A stretch of 64,000 nucleotides of DNA from Dipteronia dyeriana (lineage: Eukaryota; Streptophyta; Magnoliopsida; Sapindales; Sapindaceae), in NCBI GenBank assembly GCA_032871835.1, contig CM065296.1, positions 14,896,001 to 14,960,000 of the forward strand. The letters run 5' to 3'. A program made the translations under genes and the position numbers. Below are positions 1 through 10,358 of this stretch, piece after piece (the first letter of the stretch is position 1; the number at the start of each line of letters is the position of its first letter). Under the pieces are notes generated by a model, which was not told the DNA's origin, made no database searches, and saw only the letters and a list, made by a program, of their open reading frames with translations.

Positions 1-404
1 TTTGTCCCTCTAGATTGCTTGTATCATAATATATATATATATATATATTAATTAAAGATAATTAATCAATATATAAATACAAGTAAAGTGTGATACAAAC
101 AAGTAATTGTAACACATACACAATCTACATTATAGAAAGGAAGTCAACATACATAAAAAGTTCTATCCACAATACAAATATTTAAGAGATAGGGATAGAG
201 AAAAGTTGACACAAGATATACCGTGGTAAACCTCCGAAGAGGAAACATCCACGGGCTAGAAGCCACCGGCAAACAAAATCCACTAGTAGATAAGACAAGT
301 ACAATCTCTTAAGTGACCTCTTCACCTAGAAACTACCCTCCTATCCTACTCTAGAAGTTGTCGCCCTATGCTCAACAATCCGAGGCTTTACACCTCTTGT
401 CAAG

Positions 405-665
405 ACTTCCTTGCTCACCTTATCCGGATCCTCACGACCTAAGGCAAGACTTCTTGGTCAACTAAGTCCTCATGACTCTAGTCAAGACTTCCTTGCTCAC
501 CTATCCGAGTTCTCCCAACTTTAGGCAAGACTTCTTGCTCGACTATCAAAGGCTTCACACCTCTAGCCAAGACTTCCTTGCTCGACAATCTAAGGCTTCA
601 CACCTCTTGCCAAGACTTCTTGCTCAACACCATAGGTCTCACACCTATTGTCAAGACTTCATTCT
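405..665 (-). repeat. Degenerate tandem repeat inside LTR type A
   Basis: A unit of roughly 50 bp containing CAAGACTTCCTTGCTC and a variable TATCCGAGG or CTAAGGCTTCACACCTCT part recurs about six times. The same array, inverted, is seen at 17210-17400 in the E2 LTR, and a diverged one at 27170-27370. It is therefore an old, conserved part of the LTR, probably in the transcribed region. Confidence 0.7.
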
Positions 666-1600
666 CATAAGGCATCTAGGTGATCATGAATGCAAAACGC
701 AAACAAGCATGCAACATAGAATGCTATGATCAACACATCCTATGGTAAATACTAGACATGAGCATGAATGCACAAATCACATATAGTCTAGTTAGTCATG
801 CATGTGTAATCAAATCTAGATCATGTAAGATATGTTCAATATTAATCACATCCTAGATACATGCATATATCTAAACTTGAATCACAAGATATGTTCAACA
901 AATCACAAGATCAAGTTTAAATCACAAAAACCTAAAACATGCTAAAATCATATGACACAGTCAAATAGATTTAAGTAAAAGTTCTAGAGCATATTCCTAA
1001 TCATAGATTCAACAAATCACATGAATAGCTCAAAAGAACATAAGCGCATGTATTATGTGAAAAATTATGCCAATAGAGCCTAATACATGTGAGGAACTAA
1101 TTTACACAAAATCAAACAATCAAAGATCATAAAATAGTCCTAGAATCAAAGCTAGCACAATACAATCCCAAACATGTGATAACATAGGCAAAATTAAAAC
1201 CGAACTCAACATGAATGATTTCAATTGAAACTCAACCTAGCTTTGAAAGTGTTCAAAACAAAAATCAAAATACTCACAATATACAAATATATGTAGAAGA
1301 AGAAAACCCAAGGCAATTGACCAAGTTTTAAAAGAAAACTTTGAGAGAAAATCAATACCTTAGTTGATTTAGGTGCAGTCCCGTTTTTGTATGATTAGAC
1401 ACAAAAAACATCAGTAAAATTAACTCAAACCTTCAGAGAAAAAATGGAGAATGAATAGATAAACACTTTAAACTTCAAATCACTTAAATCACAGTTCAAA
1501 TGAAGAAGTTATGGTATTTGGAATGTGAGAAAATTTAGAGAGAAAATTTCTGCACACTTGATTTGAATTTCTTCTTAGAATGAAATGTGAGAGGGAAAGA

Positions 1601-1610
1601 GTTTATAAAG
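1601..1610 (-). promoter_or_regulatory. TATA box of LTR type A
   Basis: CTTTATAAAC on the minus strand, followed by a pyrimidine-rich stretch where transcription would begin. It lies about 70 bp downstream of the GC-rich inverted repeat at 1673-1744, which fits a U3 promoter layout. The assignment is from position and consensus only. Confidence 0.6.
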
Positions 1611-1672
1611 GAGTGGGAAACTTGGACATGTGAAATGACCAAAAGGGGCAAAATGAATCCAAGCAAGCTTAC

Positions 1673-1744
1673 TGCCCGAGATGGCACGTGGGCGTCTCGG
1701 GGCAGCAAGCCTTCTGCCCTGAGATGGCCACGCGCCATCTCGGG
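1673..1744. repeat. GC-rich inverted repeat in U3 of LTR type A
   Basis: The arms TGCCCGAGATGGC and GCCATCTCGGG face each other across a 45-base GC-rich loop, in a neighbourhood that is otherwise AT-rich. The same CCGAGATGG/CCATCTCGG palindrome stands at the same place in the E2 LTR (16368-16392). Confidence 0.7.
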
Positions 1745-2571
1745 AAAGAAGTGCCTTGCTTGCTTCTTTTTCCTTCGACCTTCCTTCGCGTTCTTCAACC
1801 GTTCTCCGGCATCTGAACTCGGAATTCTTATCCGTTTACGGATTACAAACCATAACTCTCACACGGACATGGATATATAAGATACACAACCCAAAAAATA
1901 ATAATTCGACTCGATATATGAAGACGAATACAATGTATGAAACATGAGTTGAAAGTGTAGTATCTTTTGACTTAGAACTTGATATCAATAGTATGAGTAA
2001 CCAAAATGACATAAACTCAATCAAGAATGATTTAAGACTAAATCCAAGTTCAATATCCATGTTAAACAAACATATACACACACAAACACAATTCACACTA
2101 GAATGCAAACTATATAGAGATAGTTTCCAATCATGTATATTCCAAAACATGTTATTTCCAAACCAATGCATGAGCATTCATCTTAAAGTGTGTGAATGTG
2201 TTATACATGGTGCACAACAATGCAGGGACACATATGAATGAATTGTATGTGTTTGCCTGTAATGGTGCACAATGATGCAGGGACACAAATGTATGATATA
2301 TATGTGTGTGCATTTAATGGTGTACAACAATGCAGTGACACAAATGTATGATATGTGTTTGTATGCCTAAGCCTTGTAAGAGAAAGATAAGGTCTTAGTA
2401 TACCTTTAAAGAACCATATTGCATCCATTCTCTTGAAGACTTAGAACTTGCATTGACTTGTTGTTTCTTCTTCCTTGAAGCTTGAATCATCATGAATCTA
2501 AACAACTAAATCATTACAAATAAACATCATTTTGATATTGAATTAATGCCAGCAAAAACTAAAACCTAACA

Positions 2572-3524
2572 CCCCCTCAAAGGGTTACTCCCCCTAAATG
2601 TAATCTCCCCCTAAAACAAGTATTACTCTCCTTAAAGCCAACACATGCTACTCCCCTAACACCACAATGCTAAGTCAATGCTACTCCCCCTTTTTGTCAT
2701 TATATAGGCAAAGAAGAAGTCCTTAACCGGGTCACTCAAGGCAAAGAAAGAAAGGAGCATACAAGATTGTTGCATAATTATATAAGCCACATTTATGCAA
2801 CTCAATTAATAGGGGAGAAACAAGGAGATTTATTTGAAAAAAATGTGTGAATAAAAAATGCTTTGCCTACAAGACATGTTGCATTCAAGTCCAAAAACAA
2901 TTATATTTGGCAAAGCAAATGACAAAGGTTTCCAATATAATTCAAACCAATTTCACCATTTGTCATGAGAGAAGCAAGGATATAGAGTTTTTATAGATAT
3001 CAAATTTTAATGGCACTATATCGAACTTTATAAGCTAAACATGGCATGAGCAACTTTGCACCCTATTTGATTTTTCCGGGAGGATACCCGTATGATAGTA
3101 GACATGTTCAACTAATAAAGAAAGAGAGACAATGATGCAACATTTTAGTCTCACTAGCTTTTTTAACACAATATTTTGCATTCAACAATTGCAATCATCA
3201 ATTCTTGCTTTATAATTTTTCATTAGTATGTCATTAAAGAATCATCATGTCATGGAGATAATTATAGGCCATTCAATATGTACTTCCTATGTAGATCTCC
3301 TAGTCCAAAAATGCATGTTTGAACATAAATATGACATGGATTGTAATCAAAGCAAAGTTCACACTTATTGAAGAAAATACAATATACTATAGTATAAGTG
3401 CAACCAAGCTACTCAAGCAATCAATAAAGGAGCATAAATATTTTTAAAAAAAAATTGCATGCAACAAGTATACAATAGCTCTTTTTGCTTGAGTTCCCCT
3501 TATGGGGTCAAAAACCACAACTCG
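2572..3524 (-). other. E1 3' noncoding region with polypurine tract(s)
   Basis: No reading frame of note lies between the RNase H stop and the LTR. On the minus strand the tract CCTTTGAGGGGG (2572-2583) directly precedes the LTR and is the likely plus-strand primer. Four further purine tracts of the type AGGGGGAG lie within the next 120 bases (2587-2595, 2604-2612, 2650-2657, 2682-2697). No env-like frame is visible, although some SIRE relatives carry one here. Confidence 0.65.
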
Positions 3525-5656
3525 TCACTCCATTAAACAAATCCCAATAGATCTACTAAGAGATTTGAATCTAGTAGCATCTAAGGGTTTAGTAAATAGA
3601 TCCGTTAGTTGATCATTAGTACCTACATGCTCAAGTACTATACATTTGTTCTCAACTAGTTCTCTAATGAAATGATGATGGATGTCAATATGCTTAGTTC
3701 TAGAGTGTTGAACCGGATTCTTGGAAATATTAATTTCACTCATGTTATTACAAAAAAGAGTAAGAGTACCTTTATTGAATCCATAGTCGACTAGCACTTG
3801 CTTCATCCAAAGGAGTTGTGTGCATCCACTCCAAGCTGCTATGTATTCGGCCTCAGCCGTGGACAAGGAAATCGAATTTTGCTTCTTGCAAAACCAAGAG
3901 ACAAGGTTGTTCCCAAGGAAAAAGCAACCGCCTGATGTGCTTTTCCTATCATCATAATTTCCTGCTCAATCTACATCACTAAAGCCTACAAGACTAGCAT
4001 TAGTGTCAAAAGAGTACCAAATTCCATAGTTAGATGTCCCATTCACATATCGAATGATTCTCTTAACGGAAGAGAGATGGGACTCCTTAGGATCTGATTG
4101 GTACCTAGCACACACACCCACACTAAAAGAGATATCATGCCTACTTGCGGTCAAATAGATCAAGCTACCAATCATGCCACGATATAAAGTTTGGTCCACA
4201 TTTTTACCACTAGCATCCTTGCTTAGCTTTAAAGTGGTGCTCATGGGTGTATCACAATGTTTAGCACTTTCAATGCCAAATTTCTTCACTAGGTTTTTGG
4301 CATATTTAGCTTGAGATATAAAAATCCCATCATTCATTTGCTTAATTTGTAAACCTAGAAAGTAACTTAGCTCACCAACAAGACTCATCTCAAACTCATG
4401 AAATATGACATCAATAAATTGTTGGACTTTGGTGTCATTTATAGAGCGAAAGACTGTATCATCAACATAGATTTGAGCTATAAAGAGCTCATCTTTGTCT
4501 TTCTTGATGAATAGAGTATTGTCAACACTACCCCTAGTGTAGCCATTGTCTATAAGAAATTGGGTGAGATGCTCATACCAAGCCCTTGGTGCTTGTTTCA
4601 ACCCATATAAAGCTTTGTTGAGGTGATAGACATGATTAGGGTGGTGAGGATCCCAAACCCTTTAGGTTGCTCAACAAACACTTCCTCTTGTAAGAAACCA
4701 TTGAGGAAGGCACTCTTAACATCCATTTGATATAATTTGAACTTGTGCAAACAAGAAATGGATAAAAGAAGCCTAATGGACTCAATCCTAGCAACGGGAG
4801 CAAATGTCTCCTCAAAGTCAATACCCTCAATTTGAGAGTACCCTTGTGCTACAAGCCTAGCCTTGTTTAGCACAATGTTGCCATCCTCATCGGATTTGTT
4901 CCTATATACTCACTTGGTGCCTATCACGTTGGTGTTCTTGGGCCTAGGAACTAGAGTCCGAACCTCATTTCTCTCAAATTGATTAAGCTCTTCTTGCATG
5001 GCAAGAACCCAAAATTCATCCTTTAAGGCTTCATCAACCTTCTTGGGTTCTATTTGAGAGGTGTAGCAAGTGTAGCTGATTAGATTAGCCATTTGATGAT
5101 TAGTCCTAACACCCTTACTAACCTTTCCAATGATGTCATTTTTGTCATGGAGTTTCCTAGCAGGTTCTTTTGAGTTCAAGTGAGGAATCCTATCAATAGG
5201 TTGTGTTATGTCATCATCAAGGTTAGTCTTTTCAATATTAGAAACATGAACAACCTTCTCCAAAGGGGAGTCATCAACTAGATCTACCTTCTCCTCATGG
5301 TCATTAGACTTGAGCCTAGTATCATCAATGACAACATTAGATGATTCCATTACGGTCCTAGTTTTTAGATTGAAAACTCTATAGGCTTTACTATTCAAGG
5401 CATAGCCAATGAAGATACCCTCATCACTCTTAGCATCAAATTTTCCAAGTTGATCATGGTCATTCAAAATGTAGCATTTGCTTCCAAAGGTGTGGAAATA
5501 GCTAACATTTGGCTTTCTACCTTTCCATAACTCATAGGAGGTTTGCCTAGTATGAGGCCTTAGAAAGTCTCTATTTCCTATATAGCACACCGTTTTGACG
5601 GCTTCGACCCAAAGATTCCTAGGGACTTCGTTGCTAAGCAACATCACACGGGCCAT
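3525..5656 (-). pseudogene. E1 pol, C-terminal half: reverse transcriptase and RNase H (broken)
   Basis: The piece at 5656-4910 covers the end of integrase, the linker and the start of RT. A stop near 4910 and a frame change near 4600 split the RT. The piece at 4601-3966 holds the catalytic YVDD motif near 4460 and the GELSYFLGLQIKQ block. A further stop follows SDVD at 3966. RNase H resumes at 3866-3525 with the STAEAEYIAA and KNPVQHSRTKHIDI motifs and a normal C-terminal end. Known: these are diagnostic of copia RT and RNase H. The active-site residues survive, but the frame is interrupted at least three times, so no full polyprotein can be made. Confidence 0.85.
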
Positions 5657-6856
5657 TCCTTGAAGAACCCTATTTTTTCACTCAACAACTCCATTTTGTT
5701 GAGGTGTCCTAGGAGCCGAAAATTCATGAGAGATGCCTAGAATATTGCAATAGTTTTCAAAATGAGCATTCTCAAATTTCTTCCCATGGTCACTCCTAAT
5801 CCTTCTAATGCTTTTAATCTTGGAGTTCATTTCATTTTGAATTTTGGTACAAAACATTCTAAACTTGTCAAAGGTTTCAGATTTTTCTCTAAGAAATTAA
5901 GTCCAAGTGTACCTAGAGAAGTCATCTACACACACAAAAATGTATCTCTTTCCACCTAAACTCTCGCTTTGCATGGGACCCATAAGATCCATGTGGAGAA
6001 GCTCTAGAGGTTCCTTGGTGGATAAATACTTACTCTTTTTGTGCATACTTTTGGTTTGTTTCCCTTGTTGGCAAGGTCCACAAACACCATTTACCTTTTT
6101 CCTAAGGTTGGGAAGGCCTCACACAACATTGAACTTATCTAAGGTACGTAAATCCCTATAGTTCATGTGACCAAGTCTTTCATACCACAACTCAATTTGT
6201 TCATCCTTGGACACATTGCAAGAGACACCTCTAGCCTCAAGACAATAGCAATTGTCGCTAGATCTCATAACTTTTAACAAGGTTTGTCCATTTGGCAATA
6301 GGATAGAACAATCATCTTTCCTAAAAAGGAAAGTCCTTCATCACTAAGATGTGAAATGCTTATCAAATTTGCTTTTAAACCATCAACATACAAAGCATTG
6401 GACAATGAGGGTAATCCAGGAATGGAAATGGTTCCCTTTTCATTAACCTTCTTTTTGGATCCATCACCAAATGTGACATTTCCTCCCTCCTCCATCCTCC
6501 ATCACAAGAGTCTCAAAGAAACTCTTATTTCCAGTCATGTGCCTAGAGCATCCAATATCCAAATACCAAAAATCACAAGAATGAGCTTTCAAGGAAATTT
6601 GTGCAACATAGCAAAAGTGTTCATCATTTCTAATCCACCTAGGTGCAATATTTTTCTTCCTAGTGGTCAATGGTACATGGGATCTAAGTGTCCTAGGATC
6701 ATGCATCATGGCTTTAGTCTTTTTCTTCTCTATCATGCTTTCAATTCTACACAATTTAATGTATCTAAAGCAATTTGGTCTAATGTGACCATCAATACCA
6801 TAAAAATGACATGTAGGAATGAAGTTAGGAATCATACCATAACCTTGAGGATGCAT
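5657..6856 (-). pseudogene. E1 pol, N-terminal half: protease and integrase (broken)
   Basis: 6856-6464 encodes a CX2CX4HX4C-like knuckle variant (CHFYGIDGHIRPNC) and the protease core D-I-G-C-S-R-H-M-T-G, where copia proteases have DSG; here Ser is replaced by Ile. 6495-6274 overlaps in another frame and continues the protease. Between 6270 and 5657 the integrase zinc-binding domain and the DDE core can be read in pieces, with in-frame stops near 6120, 5900 and 5710. The block NGVVE is followed at once by a stop. The downstream frame at 5656 begins with the conserved ARVML segment. Confidence 0.8.
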
Positions 6857-6946
6857 TAGAGCCTTCCCATGTCTTTGTGGTTGTCTTGATTATTGTTGGG
6901 GAGCTTTCCTTCTTCGTTGTTGAGCAAGACTTTATTGCCTCCTTGA

Positions 6947-8622
6947 TTAAGCTTGCATGATAGGTATCTTCCTTTTATGAGCTTTCGGTTGAGGGAAGTT
7001 AACTTGAGGAGCCCTTGTAGGATGGGCTTGAGGTAGGCTTCTTGATGCCACCTTCACTTGAGCACTGCTTGAACACTCTGCTAGGTCAAGTTTCTTCCTA
7101 GGTGATTGATGAGAAGAGAACCCATTGAAGTTCATGCTTCTTACAAAAATGGTCTTGCTTGGAGTGGAGGACACCTTGTCATCTACAAACCCAAGCCCCT
7201 TCTTGTCACTTGGCCTTTTTCCAACATCTAGCATATGGTCAAGGTTTTTGGTGCTAGAGTTCATCTTGGCCAGCAACTCTCTAGCATCTTCAAGCACTTT
7301 CTTCAACCCTTCTTCACTTCTCTTAGATCTCACCAACTCTTCATTTAGTTGGTCAACTTGAGTTGAGAGGTCTAGGTTTTCTTCTTTTAATCTCTTGATT
7401 TCATTCTTGTTCTTTAACCTTGAACTCTCAAACTTAACCATGTAGTTCTTGAGATCCATCCTATCCACACTTCCATTTATGGATTATGATGAAGATCCAT
7501 CATCACTTGAGTAGTTTTCCTCTTGACTTCCATTCTATTCTTCACTAGTATCTTTGCTCCTAAGAGATGATGTAAATACTATGAAGTTAGCCATGAGTTC
7601 TTCATCGTCTGAAGACTCATCTCCTCCATTAGAGTTATAACTTTCACTCCATGTGGCAGCCATCACTTTTCCCTTTTTCTTGACCTTGTGATTTGCACAT
7701 TTCGGGGCAAAGTGACCTATCCCACCACATTCATAGCATTGGACTCCTTTCTTCTCGATCTTTTCTTGCCTAGGCTCAAACTTTTTGAAGGGGGCCTTTT
7801 TCTTCAAGTCTTGACCCTTGGATCCAAAACCTTTCCTCTCTACTTGTAGAATTTCTTGAACTTCCTCATTAGCAAGGCCATTTCTTCAACCGAGTCATCA
7901 CTCTCCTTCTTCTCAACTTTGGAGGCTTTCAAAGCAATATTCTTTTGCTTTTTCAGTGGTGTGGGGTTAGAATATTTCCTAGATTCATATGCTAGAAGCC
8001 TCCCAATCACTTCACTTGGCTTCATATCCTTATAACCATTATTCTCTTCTAAAGCGGTCACCTTAGACTTAAATCTATCGGGTAGAGATCTCATAATCTT
8101 CTGCTTGATCTTCCTATCCGAATAAGGATCACCAAGTTGATCACTTTGGTTCACAATGTCCATCAACCTCACTTCAAAGTCATTGAAGCACTCGTTCTCA
8201 TCCATCTTAAGCAATTCAAATTGTGTTTGGAAAACTTGTAGCTTCGACTCCTTAACCACATCGGTTCCCTCATATGCAACTTCTAGGATATCCCATGCCT
8301 TCTTAGCTATGCTAGTATTTTGAACCAACTTGTACTAGTTCTCATCCATTGCACATAGGATGGCATGCATTGCCTTCCTATTCCACTTCGATGCCTCAAA
8401 ATCTTGTGTGTTCCACTGTGTCTTTGACTTGAGTACATCAGCTCCTCCATCTGTAGGAGTCATCATGGGTTGAGTGTATCCATCTTCAACCGCCATCCAT
8501 GCCCTGTCATGAATTTGGCAAATATACGACTCTATCTTGCCTTTCCAAGAGGCATAATTCAGTCCGGTGAGAAGTGGAGGTCTAGTGCTAGAAGCTCCCT
8601 TGTTGCCACCGTCTCCACTCAT
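6947..8622 (-). pseudogene. E1 gag with coiled-coil extension (broken)
   Basis: The likely start is the ATG at 8622 (MSGDGGNKG), because the upstream in-frame extension to 8706 looks like leader. The capsid part reads to a stop at about 8334, then resumes at 8328-7840. 7807-7535 holds a zinc knuckle CYECGGIGHFAPKC. 7468-6947 is rich in Lys, Glu and Leu with heptad spacing (residues about 10-75), a predicted coiled coil. Known: SIRE-lineage gag proteins are long, with a knuckle followed by coiled-coil sequence. Each segment is separated by a stop or frameshift. Confidence 0.82.
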
Positions 8623-8730
8623 TGTGTTTAATGAATGAATGATATGAATGCAAATGTATGAATGATCAATACACACACAAAATGCAACACACACCAAAAT
8701 GAGCAAGGATCACCTATTTATGTCTAGAAA

Positions 8731-8747
8731 CCTGCTCTGATACCAAT
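8731..8747 (-). other. E1 primer-binding site (initiator Met tRNA type)
   Basis: On the minus strand ATTGGTATCAGAGCAGG directly follows the LTR end at 8748. TGGTATCAGAGC is the standard complement of the 3' end of plant initiator Met tRNA used by most copia elements. It fixes the right-hand LTR as the 5' LTR of E1. Confidence 0.88.
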
Positions 8748-9639
8748 TGAAACAAATATTATGGTATGTATAATATTAATCTAGAGAGGGGGTGATTAGA
8801 TTTTAAACAAATTTACTTAATTTTCGTTAAAGATCAAGTTGACAAAAATGCCCCTAGCTAGTTACAACAAAATCACAAGTGTAAAGATTACGAAAATATT
8901 AAAGACACTTGAGATATACGTGGGAACCCTCCAAATGGGAAAAACCACAGGCTGATGAGTGCGCCACACTAGAACCTCGAATCCACTAATGGCAAAGGAA
9001 TTACAACCTAATGCCGGTTTAAATCCACCACCACTACCTAATCCCGAGATAAGTGAACCTAGACCATCTTGCTTGCGATTTAAGCTACCTACTCCCGGAA
9101 GCAACACAAGTCTTACTTCTCAATGAAGAGATAAAATGTCCTATGTGAATATATGATGATATTCAATGAACAAACAAGGCTAGGAAATCCTATATGCTTA
9201 TCTAGGATAATGAGATGACAATTAATGCAATCCTAGATATCATGAGCTAAATGACATGTTCAAAAACCTTAGCTAAACATAGATCAAACAATCATATGAA
9301 GCTATCACAATACAACACTCAATCATGTCATCACAACAATCACTAATTTGTATCTAGAATATGTTCTAATAGCATACAAAATATTAAAGAGATGGCTTAG
9401 CAAGCAAAACACTTAACTTGTAAGAAGATAATGAAGAACTTACCAAACAAGATGTGATGAAGCAAACCTATCCATAGATTCACTCTAAATGACTTTAGAT
9501 GATGCAAGATGAAGTTTTTATGCACATAGGAATGCTTTGAGTGTTTAAAGATGAGTTCTTGGAAGAGGTTTTCCTTCTAAATGTGTTCTAAGGAAAATAT
9601 ATGATGTTCTGAACTCTTACATGACCTTAAAGCAAAGAG

Positions 9640-9677
<38 letters not shown>

Positions 9678-10358
9678 TCCAAACAAAGTGAGGTCGTTTT
9701 GGAAAAAATGTTCCAGCTTCCTCTTTGTGCTCTGGTGACGTGCGCTGGTTGAGTGGCGCACAGCCTAATTTTTCGATAGGCGCTGGATGAGTGGCGCAGC
9801 CCATTGGCGCAACACATGCAACAATCCACTGGAATGTTACACTGGTGAGGTTGGGCTAGTCGAGTAGCGCACTGCCCATTTTTTCAACTATGCACAGGTG
9901 CAATTGCGCTGCTCAGTGGTGCATGACAAGCGGCATTCCACTGGAATGTTACGCTGGTGAGGTGCGTTGGTTGAGCAGCGCACCACCAGTGCAGAGACTA
10001 ATTTTTCAACACTCAAACACACATTTTCAACAATTTTCAACAAGTCCAAGAGTGATGAAGATGCATCCTATATTAAGGCCTAACATGACATGAAACTTTA
10101 ACTACAAGATGCAAATATATCAATCAAGAGTCATTTAAACCAAAATGCACACAAGTATAAACACTCAACATATATTAATAAGAATTATGCATGAATTTGT
10201 GAATGTGTGCAACTATCTCTTCAAAGCAAGTAAGCACAAGAATTTTACCTTCGGTGCTTCTCCTCTTGAGGTCTTGAGAGCCTAAGCTACCCTTACATAA
10301 TACCCCAAAAATGTGATTTGTTCACTAAATGAGCCGATCAATAAATGAGGACTTTACA
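8748..10358 (-). repeat. 5' LTR of E1 (LTR type B)
   Basis: Bounded TG (8748) to CA (10358) on the plus strand, 1611 bp. It is homologous to the solo LTR at 61892-63804: both share the CCCTCCAAATGGGAAAAACC block, the repeat-rich middle and the ending ATGAGCC-ATCAA-TTTACA. It is not homologous to the type A LTR at the other end of E1. It contains a (TA)n run at about 9640-9674, which serves as the TATA region on the minus strand, and a GC-rich repeat block. The outer edge directly abuts E2 gag sequence beginning AAAGTTAAAG. Confidence 0.85.
9720..9995 (-). repeat. GC-rich subrepeats in U3 of LTR type B
   Basis: Two copies of CCACTGGAATGTTAC-CTGGTGAGGT about 120 bp apart (near 9827 and 9938), plus several GCGC-containing words such as GAGTGGCGCA. 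They sit just upstream, on the minus strand, of the TATA run. The related solo LTR has an equivalent but different GC-rich repeat block at 63240-63510. Confidence 0.65.

Larger units (their letters stand above)
1..2571 (-). repeat. 3' LTR of E1 (LTR type A), incomplete
   Basis: On the minus strand it starts TGTTAGG at 2571, directly after a polypurine tract. Comparison with the related LTR at 26498 suggests that the far end lies about 95 bases left of base 1. It is the inverted, diverged counterpart of the E2 LTR at 15638-17655: both share the block ending in a 'confirm-strip' of lines around 225-310 (matching 17450-17545) and the runs of CAAGACTTCCTTGCTC-like repeats at 400-660. A TATA box, a GC-rich inverted repeat and tandem words at 2205-2350 (three copies of TGGTGCACAACAATGCAGGG-like sequence about 60 bp apart) lie inside it. 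Short open frames here are noncoding. Confidence 0.85.
1..10358 (-). mobile_element. E1: SIRE/Maximus-like Ty1/copia retrotransposon, left edge outside window
   Basis: Seen: reading on the minus strand, the order is LTR (10358-8748), primer-binding site, gag, protease, integrase, RT, RNase H, a long 3' noncoding part, a polypurine tract and a second LTR (2571 to beyond base 1). Known: this order (integrase before RT) defines Ty1/copia. A coiled-coil extension of gag, very long LTRs and an initiator-Met tRNA primer site are typical of the SIRE/Maximus lineage. The coding part has at least five stops or frameshifts, so it is not autonomous. Odd: the two LTRs are not homologous (see findings). 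The right LTR abuts gag sequence of E2, so E1 inserted into E2. The matching 5-bp duplication should lie left of the window. Confidence 0.88.

Noticed and set aside
2572..3524. env-like gene in E1 (and at 14217-15637 in E2)
   Set aside because: No open frame, signal peptide or membrane segment is visible in either region on the element's strand.
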